Positions 1-10,969 are shown, counted from the first letter of the stretch. The stretch is DNA of 64,000 nt from Ulota crispa (GCA_963920765.1 OY987251.1:11721219-11785218); one strand, 5' to 3'. Notes: generated from the sequence alone by a model not told the origin. Numbers and translations are program-made.

Positions 1-160
1 TTCATAGCTACATACAAAAAAAAAAAACTGATGAAAGATACTTGCTAAATGTGACCACAATTGTGAACGATGACCCTGGTATAAATTAACAACTTCACTT
101 TTGATTGGATTTCGATTTAGGTAGGACTTTGGTGAAAAAGTTAGTTCTGAAGGATTAGTA

Positions 161-449
161 CACTGATTATTGCGTTCAGGTTGCCCACACTAATTCCTCG
201 GTCTACAGTTTACACTAATATTCCAATAATTTTCGTCAATAATGATTGCAATGAACAATTTTCAAAAGGGCTTGCCAGCAACAACAAAGCTACAGAATAA
301 CAAACTAACATGAAAAGGACATAAATCATGTGAACCTCTACAAATTAGACAGTTGCTTGCGTCTCCAAATGGCCAAGCAATGAGTCATAAGGTAACTTTT
401 TCAGGAAAAGGTAACCTAATTGTGAAAGCAACCTAAATGTAATATTCAT
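161..449. repeat. MITE family O, copy 1 (TA-flanked)
   Basis: Non-coding element of about 289 bp between two TA dinucleotides. Its ends carry an imperfect inverted repeat around TTCAGGTTGCC on the left and GCAACCTAAATG on the right. The same ends and the interior phrase GCAATGAGTCA recur at 13380-13604, 43973-44710 and, inverted, at 44713-45020. The TA flanks fit a Tc1/mariner (Stowaway-type) MITE. That assignment is inference; the repetition is directly visible. Confidence 0.6.
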
Positions 450-744
450 TATACATAATTTGTGCTGGAGTAAAATCCAACCTCGTGGTCACATGATTTT
501 CACTCATCATACTGCTGAAATCACAATGACCTTTATACTATCACATCTTGCCTTTTGTAACATCACCACTCCAATCTCTGTGATACTATCACACAAATAC
601 AATTTGAGAAGTTTACTGAAATTTCAACTTTGCATTCTATATAACATAAGAAAATCCTAGCTAATAATTTCTGACTACAATATGTAACATAACAAGCACC
701 AACATCCACTCATTTCCTCAATAAAAAGTGCAAAAATTAGAAGT

Positions 745-1236
745 TGTTATTCATTAAACTGGGAAAAAACACTTTCTCAAAACATATTTTGGAAATAATG
801 AATTTCATATTTGAGAGAATATTCCCATGATTTGAAATGAATATTTTAGACAATTCCTGTAAGAAATTTCATCATTGATGTAAAGTCTAAAATGCAGAAA
901 TCATCACAATCATAATGTTCACTCAAAATCACTAAAGAAAAACTCTTAAACATGAAAAAATCCAAAAGTTCCAACGTGCAGGTTTTTTCCCAATTTAATA
1001 AAATAAAGTTGTTAATACCATATTTGTTAAATTGGGAAAAACAGTACATTTTGGGACTTTTGAAGGTTTTAGATGACCACCTAAAACCGAACTCGCAATA
1101 TTTTTTTGGTAAACGTGCCCTCACTTGAGAGGAGAAATTTGCAAGGAAAAAATTTTAATGACTCATATTGAGTCTAAGACATTCAAGAGTACAAAATGGT
1201 ACCTCTATTTTTCCCAATTTAATAAAATAAAGCTGT
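745..1236. repeat. Two adjoining family A MITEs
   Basis: Two AT-rich elements sit end to end (about 745-1010 and 1017-1236). Each starts with a form of ATTTGTTAAATTGGGAAAA and ends with TTTTTCCCAATTTAATAAA. The second contains the family A interior seen elsewhere, including TTTTGGGACTTTTGAAGG near the left end and ACAAAATGGTACC near the right. They lie directly downstream of the visible rhomboid-like exon, probably in its first intron. Confidence 0.55.
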
Positions 1237-1305
1237 ATAGTTACTGTAAAGGCTTACAGCTAAGTATAAAGTGCAGAGAATTTATGTGTTAAAGTTTTGT
1301 AGTAC

Positions 1306-1769
1306 CTGGTGCTTTCGAGGGCGCCCCACTTCAAGAGAAACCGCCTCTGAGGTCCCAACATGGGATTCTCATCCCAAGGCTGAAACGAGAGCGGCTTCAA
1401 CCACTTCCCAACACACTTCTTCCCCGCAGGCAGAACACGACGAGGACAATCATTAGAGTACATCATAAGCACAAACACAACGATGAGGGCGATGACAATG
1501 GCAGGCGTGGCGATGGGGATGTAGTGGTACTTCCGGAACAAGATGGGGTGATGCTTCTCCGGCAGTGGCGACGGGGGCTCGAACTGGTGCTCGTCGTGGT
1601 CGTGTACTCGAAGTCGGAAGTCCGGCGCTGATTGCTGTTGTTGATGCTGATGTTGATGTTGTTGTTGCTGGACATCACGTAAGGATTGGGTGGTGCGCAC
1701 GGAGCCGAAGGGGCGCTCTCGAGGTCGGTCCATGTTCCACGCCGGGTTCTCGATCACGTTCATAGGCAT
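1306..1769 (-). CDS. Rhomboid-like protein, first exon (partial)
   Basis: N-terminal exon of a probable plant rhomboid-like intramembrane protein. It starts at ATG 1769, with an in-frame stop a few codons upstream. It encodes a low-complexity Gln/His tail (residues 34-46), a hydrophobic helix (about 84-104) and then a short Cys-containing loop leading to FQPWDENPMLGP and LLKWGALES (to residue 153). In plant rhomboids a first membrane helix is followed by a similar 'FQP..ENP..GP...L...GAL' stretch before the catalytic core. A splice donor (CAG|GTACTAC) ends the exon at 1306, two bases into a codon; reading on gives only a short tail and a stop. The catalytic GxSG and HxxxN helices are not visible in 1-1305, which is filled with MITEs, so the next exon must lie outside the window or after a long intron. 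Whether the protein is an active protease cannot be judged. Confidence 0.6.
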
Positions 1770-1989
1770 CTCATCCGCAATGTTGAGCAGAGCAGTTCAG
1801 GACGAGAACATTGTCGGTGACATCAGCAGCAGCTCTCTCTCTGACGAATAAGCTTACTGGTTGCATCAAGATGAGAGAGAGAATCTCTTAGCTGCCACAT
1901 CGAACCAGAACAGCAAATCAGTGATCGAAACTCACACACCTTTCAGTAAAACAACTGTGACAGATGCTCCATTTAACTAAAAGAAAAAC

Positions 1990-2246
1990 GCGTTATTCGA
2001 TAAATTGGGAAAGAGCTTACAGTCTGGGAGTTTGGGACTTTTGAAGGTTTCAGGAGGCCTCCTATAATCGAGCTCAGCGATTTCTTTGGTACACATGTCT
2101 TCATTTGAGAGGAGGAATTTACGAGAAAAAAAATCTTAGTGGTTCCAACTAAATCTGATACTTTTGAATCTGGTTTAAGGTGACTTTTTGAGTTTAAGGT
2201 GGTTTACAATGGTACCTCTGTTTTCCCCAATTTAACAAATAACGCG
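1990..2246. repeat. Family A MITE, copy with CGCG ends
   Basis: A 257-bp element with near-perfect terminal inverted repeats CGCGTTATTCGATAAATTGG and, read inward from the right, CGCGTTATTTGTTAAATTGG. The interior matches the other family A copies, including GGGACTTTTGAAGGTTT and a segment near TTGAGAGGAGGAATTTACG. It lies about 220 bp upstream of the rhomboid-like start codon. No coding capacity is seen. Confidence 0.65.
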
Positions 2247-2691
2247 TAGGAAACTTCATGGATACCCCTGAAGTTTGCAATATATGCATAGTTCCAGAAA
2301 TTTCACAAATATCCTTGGACAGAGATTTGTAGGCATGTATTTGTTGTGCTGAACCATTTTCTAGACGTTCTGAAATACGAAATCCCACCAGTTGGATTTC
2401 TACTCTAGTCTTGACATTTACAAGAGCGCCATCGCAATCTCAGGAAACTAGTACTTCACACTTCACAGTGTCTAGGGCATTGCAATGTATAAAACTAGCT
2501 AGACAGTGAACAAGCGGTAGCTAAGTGGAAACTCAGTGAGCATCGAAAGAGTCCACCATCAGCAACTTAATTCATAGATCACTCTCTCCAATCTAGAAAC
2601 AACCAAATACAAGAAAAACCCACAAAAGAATCCGTCCACTTCCTAGTTTGCGAGTGTGCCATTGTGATTCCCTACTACGCTACTCTTCAGA

Positions 2692-3510
2692 CCAGGTCTA
2701 AGCAATACGGGTCAAAATGGCGACTGGTTGCCCAAAGTAGCAAGTTGCACAAATCCCGCCTTAGATCTACACCAGTTTTGGATCTTAAACCTCAATAATC
2801 TTACAACAGTGACGCCCCTGAAGCTCGCCATATCCACAAAACAAGACCAGATATCCTCAACGAGCTCATAGAGAAAGATTGACAGTCGAAGTTCGATACC
2901 GAGAATGACTACTAGAGCTACGAAAAGGCTGAGGTTCAGAGAGTTCTTACCTCGTACAACACGCTCGCCGTAGCAAGGAAGTGAGTTCGACCATTCGGAG
3001 CTTCCACGCCGACGTTCGATCAGTTTGTTGGGACAATTCCAAAAAGCTCTTGACACGGTTCTCTAGCTCGTTCTAGATTCCTGCCAAGACTCAAATCAGG
3101 TCAGCACCCCGGTCTGAGCAGTACTGTTTAAGATGTCGACTGGTTGCCGAAAGTAGCAAGTTGCGTAAATATCGCTTCAGATCTACACCAGTTCTGAATA
3201 TTGAAGCTCAATGATCTTACAACAGTGGCGCCCTGAAGCTCGCCATATCCTCAAAACAAGACCAGAAATCCTTAACGAGCTTACAGAGAAGATTGACCGT
3301 CGAAGTTCGGTATTGAGAATGACTAGTAAGGATTATGAAGCTGAGAGATTCAGAGAGATCTTACCTCATGTACCACGCTCACCGCAGCAAGAAAATGAGT
3401 ACGACCATCCAGAGCTTCCACGCCGAAGTTCAATCAGTTTGCTGGGATAATTTCGAAACGGTTCTCTAGCTCATTCTAGATTTGTGGCGGGATGCAAATC
3501 AGGTCAGGTC
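2692..3510. repeat. Tandem direct duplication of a 0.41-kb unit
   Basis: Two diverged copies of the same unit stand head to tail (about 2692-3104 and 3107-3510). Both contain CGACTGGTTGCC, GTAGCAAGTTGC, AGATCTACACCAGTT, TTACAACAGTG, GAAGCTCGCCATATCC and ACGGTTCTCTAGCTC. The second copy keeps a 79-codon open frame (3211-3450) that the first has lost, and I do not recognise its product. The phrase ACAGTGGCGCCC faintly resembles a retrotransposon primer-binding region, so these could be LTR or leader relics, but that is weak inference. Confidence 0.65.
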
Positions 3511-3548
3511 AGGTCAGGTCAGGTCAGGCGATCAGGTCAGGTGAGGCA
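3499..3548. repeat. AGGTC pentanucleotide microsatellite
   Basis: Five uninterrupted AGGTC units are followed by degenerate ones (AGGCG, AGGTC, AGGTG). The array starts exactly where the second 0.41-kb unit ends in CAAATCAGGTCAG. The first unit has the same CAAATCAGGTCAG without expansion, so the array grew after the duplication. Confidence 0.8.
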
Positions 3549-3927
3549 GGTGCTAGAGTGTCAGCCCATGATTGCGGAGCTGCAACTCGGACGTGCGAGA
3601 CGTCGACGGCGCTCTGCATTCGGGAGGAGGACGGGGTTACTCGTCGCTCAGGTACTTTGGTGCTCAGGTGCTGGAATGGGGCCTGGTCTGACTGGCGCGG
3701 TCGAAAGGTTTGGAGTTTGGAGTTTGGGAGGGGAGGTTGCATAATTGCAAGGAGAATCTGGCTGGCTCAAATGGCGGAGGACCCTGTTTCAAAGATCAAT
3801 GCAAGTCTGAGCTATGACTGGTAAAGAACCGGGGTGTAACCGGCCATGTAGTAAGGAGAAAGTGAGCTGTTGGAAATGGCCAAAAAACCGGGTTGTAAGG
3901 TAGGAGCACCCATAAGCGTCAAACTAT

Positions 3928-4243
3928 GAGCATCTCCACCGGTGCGAGCTCTTTCAATCTTTTCCATCTGTTTTGGAGAGGTCTCAAGTCCCTTAATCTC
4001 CACCCATGCTCTTTGAAAAGTTGGCCTTGCACTCCAACACGTCTCATAAATAAGCAGTTGACCACTTATCAAGGAAAGTAAAGGATAAAGCTCACTAAAC
4101 TTAAGGTGCATAGTGCATGAATAGTGGCTTGAAGTCCTCTTGCTAGACTCGGCATGACCTAGTGTCAAAAGAGGGTTTAGAGAGTGGCCTTAGCACATTT
4201 CATCCAATTTCAGCGTGTTGGAGTCACCGATGGAGCTGCTTTA
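3928..4243. repeat. Family C MITE, copy 1 (nested in D1)
   Basis: About 316 bp starting GAGCATCTCCACCGGTGCG and ending near CACCGATGGAGCTGC, an imperfect inverted pair. Interior landmarks such as CCATCTGTTTTGG, GGCCTTGCACT and GAATAGTGGCTTGAAG recur at 5580-5893 and 38230-38523. It interrupts the D1 core, which is continuous in D2. Confidence 0.6.
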
Positions 4244-4299
4244 AGGGTTTTCAACATGATGAGTATCAATAAACAACTAGCAAATTATAGGATCCTATC

Positions 4300-4757
4300 T
4301 ACAATTAATAAAAAAACTCAAGTTGGCAACCTGTCCATACAGTCGCTGAGTGACCGGTTTACTTGCTCTCAAAAATGTAACTGATGTTAGGTGGTTAGGT
4401 TGCCAGCGGTTAGCTTCAATTCTTCTCTCCCACGTAACCAATGTTAGGCGGTTAGGTTTCTCATGTTAGGCGGTTAGATTGCTGGTGAGGCTTCCTTTCT
4501 CCCAAAACCTAATGGTTACCTTCAATTTCTCTCTCCCATGTAACCGATGTCATGGTCAGTTGTACGTAGCTTTGTCGCAAACGACTCAAGTTGTTGATGT
4601 TGCTTTGTTTGTTGCAAACACCACAACAATGACAAATGTAGTTTATCAAGAGTTGTTGCAGTAACATAAGTTGGAAGTGTAACTATTTTGAATCAAAAAC
4701 ATGAAATGTGTTAAGGCCTTTATTTACCTTGGTAAATGGGTTTACATGACTCGTCAG
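4300..4757. repeat. Repeat E, copy 1 (GTTAGGCGGTTAGG-rich)
   Basis: About 458 bp from TCTACAATTAATAAA to TTTACATGACTCGT, repeated in the same orientation at 24598-25033. It includes short internal reiterations of GTTAGGCGGTTAGGTT and TCTCTCCCACGTAACC. The same site in D2 lacks it, so it is an insertion. No terminal inverted repeat or open frame identifies its class. Confidence 0.65.
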
Positions 4758-4909
4758 GAATAGAAAAATATTGAGTTTGCACTTTTGAATGTATTATTTG
4801 GATACTATGAGGATAAGTTGTGAATTTTTAAAAAGCAACTACCATTGCACCCATAACCACTTTCAAGATTTCATGTTCACATGTTGTACATCCTTGTAAT
4901 TACATCTAT

Positions 4910-5168
4910 AACACCATATTTGTTAATTTGGGAAAAACAAAGGTATCATTTTGTACTCCACCTCAAACCCAAAAAGTTACTTTAAACTAGATTCAAAGGT
5001 ATCAGATTCAATCTGAGCCACTAAGATTTTTTTCCCTTGCATATCTCTCCTCTCAAGTGAGGGCATGTATACAAAAAAAAAAAGTTGAGCTTGGTTTGAG
5101 GTGATCACCTCAAACTTCTTGAAAGTCCCAAAATGTACCATTTTTCTCAAATTAATGAATATGGTGTT
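4910..5168. repeat. Family A MITE with 4-bp TSD, nested in D1
   Basis: A 259-bp element with ends AACACCATATTTGTTAA and ATGAATATGGTGTT, flanked on both sides by CTAT. The paralogous empty site in D2 (about 5345-5375, opposite strand) reads through with a single CTAT. This confirms the boundaries and the 4-bp (possibly 5-bp, TCTAT) duplication. Confidence 0.75.
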
Positions 5169-5274
5169 CTATTCATTTCCACAAATTTTCCAAGATTTCA
5201 AAGGTGACGGTTATGGGGACAGTGATGCTTATTGGTGTTCCTACCTTATTTCAAAAGTGAAGGGTGTGAGAGTA

Positions 5275-5578
5275 AGGTAGCAATACCCATAACCATCATC
5301 ACACTCAAAAGTCATAAACTTTAAAATCTTGGAAAATTTGTGGAAGTGAATAGAAGTAATTACAAGGATGTGTACATGAAACCTTAGTGTTGGTATTATG
5401 TGCAATTGCAATTGGCTCTTTAAAAGTTCACAACTTATTTTCACATTATCCAAATAATACATTCAAAAGTGCAAATTCATCAACTTTCTCTTGCTAATAG
5501 GATCCTATAATTTGCTAGATGATTAACAATAACCATCATATTCAAAACCCTTAATTTGACGTTTATGGGAGCTGATCT
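5275..5578. repeat. Family D MITE, copy 2 (uninterrupted, inverted)
   Basis: About 304 bp starting AGGTAGCAATACCCATAACC after a TA and ending TTATGGGAGCTGATCT before a TA. Read on the opposite strand it collinearly matches the outer parts of D1 (for example TAGCAAATTATAGGATCC and CACTTTTGAATGTATTA). It therefore forms an inverted pair with D1 and serves as the empty-site control for D1's three insertions. Confidence 0.65.
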
Positions 5579-5579
5579 T

Positions 5580-5893
5580 ATATTCACCAGTATGGGCTCT
5601 TTCAAAATTTTCCATCTGTTTTGGCCGGCCCTCAAGCCCTTGATCTCCTCCCGTGCTCTTCAAAAAGGTGGCCTTGCACTACAACATGTCTCATAAAAAA
5701 TCAATTGACCATTAATTATCAAAGAGAGTAGGTGATAAAGTCCACTAAACTTATAATCAATAATGATGAATAGTGGCTTGAAGGGCCCTTGCTAGACAAG
5801 ATAGGACAAAGTGACTTGAGAGGGTTTTGAGAGGAACCTCAAAAACATCCATCCACTTTGAGCATGTTGGAGTCACAAGATGCCGTGAGGGGC
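5580..5893. repeat. Family C MITE, copy 2
   Basis: It begins almost at the right end of D2 and matches copy 1 in the same orientation through CCATCTGTTTTGG, GGCCTTGCACTACAACATG and GAATAGTGGCTTGAAGGG. Its outer ends are worn: CACCAGTATGGGCTC against CACCGGTGCGAGCTC in copy 1. Non-coding. Confidence 0.55.
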
Positions 5894-6235
5894 GATTCAC
5901 ACAATGTCCCATGTCCCATTTTGGCAAGTGACATCTCAAAGTGAAATCCCTACATGGTTATTGAAAATGGAAAGGAGTATAATAGAAAACCATCAATATT
6001 TTCTGGAAAAATAGTTGTGAGATTTGGACTGAAAGTTGGATGTAACAAAACAATCGACCCAAACTTTGAATGAAATCCCACCTTCTTTGGTGTTAAAACA
6101 TTCCAAACAGTATTGTCATGTAAGCAACCTGAATTTAGGGATTTAGTGTGAAACGTTGAGATCCAACTTATGGCTCTACACCAATCATATTCTTAAATTT
6201 ATGTAGAACGTGGGACATGGGACATGGGACATGGG
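5894..6235. repeat. Inverted-repeat segment ending in GGGACAT reiterations
   Basis: The left end has CAATGTCCCATGTCCCAT. The right end has its reverse complement expanded to several GGGACAT units (6208-6232). The interior is unique within the window. It may be another MITE whose right terminus has undergone short tandem expansion. Confidence 0.4.
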
Positions 6236-7745
6236 ATGAACTGCCTCAGTCAAACCAGAGCAAAACAAATATAGAGTTGGGGACAACAAATTCCTTTCTT
6301 CGCTGAAACTACTTCCACGCTGCGACGCAGTCAATTCCTCAAATCTAAGATCAATAACAGGATTAAAGAACTTAGAAAGAGGGACAAAATGCATCAAATC
6401 TTCAAGAAAAGGCTGTTACTTATTCATGTGTTAATTCATGTCAAACACACTATTGCACAAATGAGGATGCCATCCATACTAATCAACTTCGACCAACACC
6501 TTTGCTACTCTTAATTGCCTTTTAGAACTTGAGATTGTCTCAACTCAAGCTAGCCTTTTGTACATTGAGAATAAATTGTGAACACATTGATAATAGACTA
6601 GTGCTAGACTTGTAGAGATTTCAAACTCATTATAATCATAATGTCTTTTTTGAATAAAATAAATATTAACACTTCTTCCCAGCTTTTTTTTTCATTTTTT
6701 AAGAAATAACAAAGTGACAATTTAAAATGTTATAGTGGTGCTCCAAATTTCAACATTCATCCATAAATTGGATAGAAAATATCACATGAGCACATATTAC
6801 ATATCTATAATTTGGTTTTCATCCACAATTTGGCGATTTCATCCTTCTTTTTTTTTTGAAGTTTTTTTTGATGATTATTTCATCCAAATTTTTTGTCACA
6901 TTTTTAACTAGATTATTTTTGGGTGCAATTGAGCACCAAATCGCCAAAAAAAAAAACCCTGCTTCTTCTAGTCAAATTCCCGTCATACATTAATGCATTT
7001 AATCCCCTATTATAGATTTTTAAATTTTATATAAAAGAAATTAGATTGGGTGAGGAACTGACGGCATAGGAGGGGTTTGAGTGAGGAATGGATTCATTTT
7101 TGTCCCCAACTCTACGTGTGGGAGCAGAAATGAACTGTGCAAAGAAATAAAAATAAAAAGAATTTGTATCCTTTAAATTTTTAAATAGAACATATTTCAG
7201 TTAGCTTTTTTTTTGTTTTGTTTTTGTTTTTGTATACAAGTAGATTATGATTTCAAGTTTCAAAGAGTATCTAAAAGTTGGTAAAGAATTGGAGGTGTAT
7301 GGATTTAGCATATGGTTAGAGCATTGGACAAGGGCTTTCTGGGTTTAGCGTCCTATCAAGGAAGATTATTTCACAACTTCTTAGTTCCCACAATGGCCTC
7401 CTAAACTCAAAAATTAATCTGTTATGATTTAGTGAAAACTTTTTTTTCTCAAACTCAACTCAATTTCAAAAAGTTGGAATGGGATTTGGAGGGAGGAGGA
7501 TGAAACCAGCAGGCGTCAGTAAAAACAACAGTTCACTCATGAGGGAAGCATTAATTACAGCAGGGATGGACCCTTCAATAGTCCAATGAGCCTTGAGTTT
7601 TTCATTAAGAGTCGCTCACTTCAATTACTTGGTGACGAGACTGCCACCTTGTGTTTTGTATTTTGTTATTTATTTTTGGGTATAGTCATATAACGGAAAA
7701 GAAAATTTGAAAGCACTTTGATAATTCTTTATCTATAAAAAAAAA
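6236..7745. other. Gene-free AT-rich stretch
   Basis: No supported gene, RNA or repeat boundary is visible. The DNA is rich in homopolymer A/T runs (for example around 6680, 6848 and 7205). Open frames are short and lack recognisable motifs. Confidence 0.5.
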
Positions 7746-7747
7746 AG

Positions 7748-8156
7748 GAAATGATTAAAACCACACCCAAAATTACTCAAGCCACACCGCCAGGTGTGCT
7801 TTGAGCATGAAATGTGAGAATTTAATGCTTATTTTATTTATTTTTGGATCAACAGTGATATGTTTCACTTTTATCATTCTAAGGTTGTATTCAAAAATCT
7901 GGAAGTGCTTGAATCTGAAATTGAAAATATAGGATTTTTGAATTATTTAAAGCAAAAAAACATGAAAGTATAGCAATAGTGCAATAAAAGTTCAACAAAA
8001 ATTTATATTTTTTCTTCAATTTTTCAAGGAGGTAGTATTGTCATGATTGAATGAATGATGGGCCACTTGATTTTTTAAAAATAGCATTACATTATTAAAC
8101 TACATGCTCACATGGATGTGACATTGACAATTTTGGGTGTGGCTGTAGCAATTCCC
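7748..8156. repeat. Family M MITE, copy 1 (hAT-like)
   Basis: Ends are AACCACACCCAAAATTAC on the left and TTTTGGGTGTGGC...AATTCCC on the right, an imperfect inverted pair. The element is the reverse complement of the copy at 38643-39047, sharing GAATTTAATGC, a Stowaway-unrelated AT-rich interior and the GATGGGCCACTTGA region. The other copy has an 8-bp TSD, so this one is assigned by homology; no clear TSD remains here. Confidence 0.55.
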
Positions 8157-8767
8157 TCTTCTTATTGTTTTTGAATTTCAATATTCCAAGACAAAAAATT
8201 CACCCTTAGTTCACAGCCAAGGAAAGAGGTAAAATTGAACAACTCCAAAACAAGGGCAAAAAAATTTGAGCTTTTCCATCCTAGCTCCAGAAACAAATAT
8301 GGGCGAGCCCTCAAGGAAGCACTTTCATGCAAAGTGGGGGTCAGTTATTCATAATTCCTCAAAGATGAGGGGAGGAATTATTGCAGGATAATTGAAGTGG
8401 AATATGCCGTACAGGGGATCGATGGAAGTGGATAGGGCTCGAGGGCATCCAGGGCTATCCGGGGATTCTGGATTTCTGGGGGATAGCATGGCAAAAGCTA
8501 AAAGCAACCAGACAGCCACCTGTGAGAGAACGCGCCACTTTGGGGTCCCAAAATAGCGGGCCCGGGGGAATTATGCAGCTTTTCATCGGCGTTGGGGACT
8601 TGGGGGGTATTCGCTATGAAGCCTGGCTGTCACTCCCCAAAAATAGACCAGCTATAGTTCTTTTCCAGGTCTTATTCTAATTTGAGAGGCGATTCACATT
8701 AAATTCCACGTCACAAGTCTGACAAATATTTTATAATCTGATAAGTCGCGAGCCGGAGGTTGGGACT
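8157..8767. other. Gene-free stretch, slightly GC-richer
   Basis: A more GC-rich patch (about 8290-8640) stands out from the surrounding AT-rich DNA, with runs such as GCGGGCCCGGGGG. No frame in it is long or shows a motif. It could be decayed gene DNA, but nothing supports a call. Confidence 0.4.
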
Positions 8768-8769
8768 TA

Positions 8770-9355
8770 CTCCCTCTGTCCCATTATAAACCTCCAAAAA
8801 ACTTCTATATGAGGGATTAACTGTATTTTTAGTCATTATGCTAGTGACAAATGCATTCTAGAATCAATATGCCACCTCCCAATCAAATATTTGTAAAATC
8901 TCAAGTTCTTATGTTGCCGTTTAGACACCCAAATTTCATGCAAAAAGTACCATATTTGTGCATTCTTTGTGAAGGCTGCCGGCTCCTCATTATTTTAGTC
9001 TTTATACTAGTGACATATGCATTCTAGAATCATTATACCATCTACCAAATGTGTGCAAAATCTCCAGCTTTGATGTTGCCATTTGGGCACCCAAATTCCA
9101 TGCAAAAAGTATCATATTTGTACATGTTGCTAGCTCCTCATTATTGATGATTTAAAGATGAGTAGCAACAATGATACCTCATATGGGCAAGGCCAAGCTT
9201 GTTAGGAGAGGAATGCTCTTTAATTGCTTAACTTGCTCCCATGAGATCACTGGGCTTGACAAAAACTTTCTCAGCAATTGAAATTAGCAAAAGGGAGCTT
9301 TTTAGTGGGACAAGAACTATGCCTAATTTGGAGCTTTATATTGTGACAGAGGGAG
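8770..9355. mobile_element. Long Stowaway-like MITE, copy 1
   Basis: A 586-bp element flanked by TA (8768-8769 and 9356-9357). Terminal inverted repeats are CTCCCTCTGTCCCATTATAA and, from the right, CTCCCTCTGTCACAATATAA. This terminal sequence is the hallmark of plant Stowaway elements (Tc1/mariner). It contains an internal partial duplication: GCATTCTAGAATCA and ATGCAAAAAGTA each occur twice. A closely similar copy is at 61641-62222. No transposase frame is present. At nearly 590 bp it is longer than typical Stowaway MITEs. Confidence 0.85.
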
Positions 9356-9384
9356 TAGTTGTTAATTCATATTAGTTTCATATA

Positions 9385-9682
9385 CACCTTTAAAATTTGT
9401 GATATTTGTATAGATGCCTCTAGTTTTCCAGAAATTGCACAAATATCCTTGGATTATAGATTTTAGGTGTTTGTTCTCTTGTGCATGTCACTTCTTTCAT
9501 GAACAATGTTGAAGTACGGAGTGTAATAGAACGGAAAAGAGGCAATGTAAGCATGAAGAAAGAAGGAATTAGCATGCACAACAAACCAAAAGCTTGCAAA
9601 TTATAGTCTGAGGGCATATGTGCAATTTCTGAAAACCAAGGGGCATCTATACATATATTGTAAACTTCAAGGGTATAAATCA
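9385..9682. repeat. Family Q inverted-repeat element
   Basis: The left end contains GATGCCTCTAGTTTTCCAG and AAATTGCACAAATATCC. The right end contains the reverse complement with CAATTTCTGAAAACCAAGG and GGGGCATCTATAC. A related end fragment is visible near 2256-2330 (ATATGCATAGTTCCAGAAAT). Non-coding; class not assigned. Confidence 0.5.
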
Positions 9683-10169
9683 AAATTTCCTTTCATCATT
9701 AAACCCCAAATCTCACCCCGTATTTCACTGCATTTTACCTACATGGCTGTAATTTTTGGAAGTTTTGGCATCAAGATGGAGAGACATCACTTAACCCCTA
9801 AACACTTGAGAGGTAAGGGCAAAACAGAAAGGTATTATAAAATGATACCTTTGTAACTTTGATGAAGTTTGCTTCAAAAGAGAAAAGAAATATCAAGATG
9901 TTTAGTAATTATATATATGGTCAAAAATTCAAAAAAGGTTAAGGACTCATATGTAATGAATTTGGAAGCATTTACCATTTAATATTCATCAAAATTACAA
10001 ATTTTACTTATAGAATTCAGAATTTGGTGTGATTGGTTAAAAACAAACATTTTATTCTAAAACTTGAAAATGTAATATTTTTGAAGATGATAACATCATT
10101 AGTAAATTCTATAACACTAGCAAATATTGAAATGTTTGTCTTTGGAAAAAATTCTTTGGTGGAGTTTAA

Positions 10170-10969
10170 TCCCAAAATGACCTTAAGGACAGAATATGTC
10201 CTTGACCATTTTTTGAAGTTATATAAAAACTTAACAAACTAATATTTCTAGTAGTTTTTATATTTTTGAAAAAAAAAAAAAAAAAAAATCTAGTTTCAAC
10301 AATTTGATATTGCAAATGATTGTTTATGATTTTCTATTCAAGATTTTGTGCATGGGTGTTCATTGCAATCTTGACTTTATGTAGCGTTGAGGGCTCTTGG
10401 GAATGAACCTCAAGTACAATAGATCTTTAAAAAAAAGTCATATTAGAAATTCATTTAAAAAAATGTAAAGTAGGTTTTGAGAAGTCATAAATTGATTGGA
10501 GTTATGCATGTTAGGCCCTTTAACCTCAAATTTTTTTGGTAACCAACTTTTTTAATTTGACATGTGAAAAGAAGATTCAAAGATTTTAAATCACTTTCAC
10601 AGTTTTAACACCCTCATGATCAAACCTTATAATCTTTCAATCCATAAGAGACGTTGTTGTGTTTTCTTTTCTAATGTGATCTCTAACATGTCTAGTTTGA
10701 TTTTTTACGTTTATAATTCAAAAAGAATAGATGCAACTTATCAAAATGTTCACTTTTTGTTCAAATTAGAGCAAATTCCTAGAAGCTTAGGAAATTCTAG
10801 GGTTATTTTGGGATTAACTTGGATTGACATGATTCAAATTGGGTTGGAATGTAAACTTGCTTTCCTATATGAAAATATTTTTTTATTTTTTCAAAAAATG
10901 TTCTTTTCATTTTGGACAACTTGCCAAAAAGGGCAACAACCAAAAAACTGTCAATTGGGCATTTAGGTG
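10170..10969. mobile_element. TTAA-flanked element P1 (piggyBac-like MITE)
   Basis: About 800 bp between TTAA 10166-10169 and TTAA 10970-10973. The ends are worn (TCCCAAAATG... and ...GGGCATTTAGGTG). The interior is the reverse complement of P5 (30164-30808) and P7 (47122-47765), with shared CAAGATTTTGTGCA, GGGTGTTCATTGCAAT and TCTTTCAATCC. It includes a poly-A run near 10270. No transposase frame. Confidence 0.55.

Larger units (their letters stand above)
3898..5246. mobile_element. Composite family D element (1349 bp) carrying three later insertions
   Basis: Bounded by TA at 3896-3897 and 5247-5248, with ends AGGTAGGAGCACCC and GGTGTTCCTACCT. The uninterrupted copy D2 (5275-5578, inverted) shows that the D core is about 304 bp. 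The extra length is accounted for by insertion of family C (3928-4243), repeat E (4300-4757) and family A (4910-5168). 304 plus these three is close to the observed 1349. No coding region is seen. The TA flanks suggest a mariner-type MITE. Confidence 0.65.

Noticed and set aside
4384-4480. Possible interstitial telomere repeat (GTTAGG motifs)
   Set aside because: The reiterated unit is GTTAGGCGG/GTTAGGTT inside a dispersed repeat, not the plant telomere unit TTTAGGG in tandem.
9791-9942. TTAACCCCTAAACACTTGAG as the left end of a further TTAA element ending near 9938
   Set aside because: The only nearby right-hand TTAA has no matching inverted terminus, so no element boundary can be supported.
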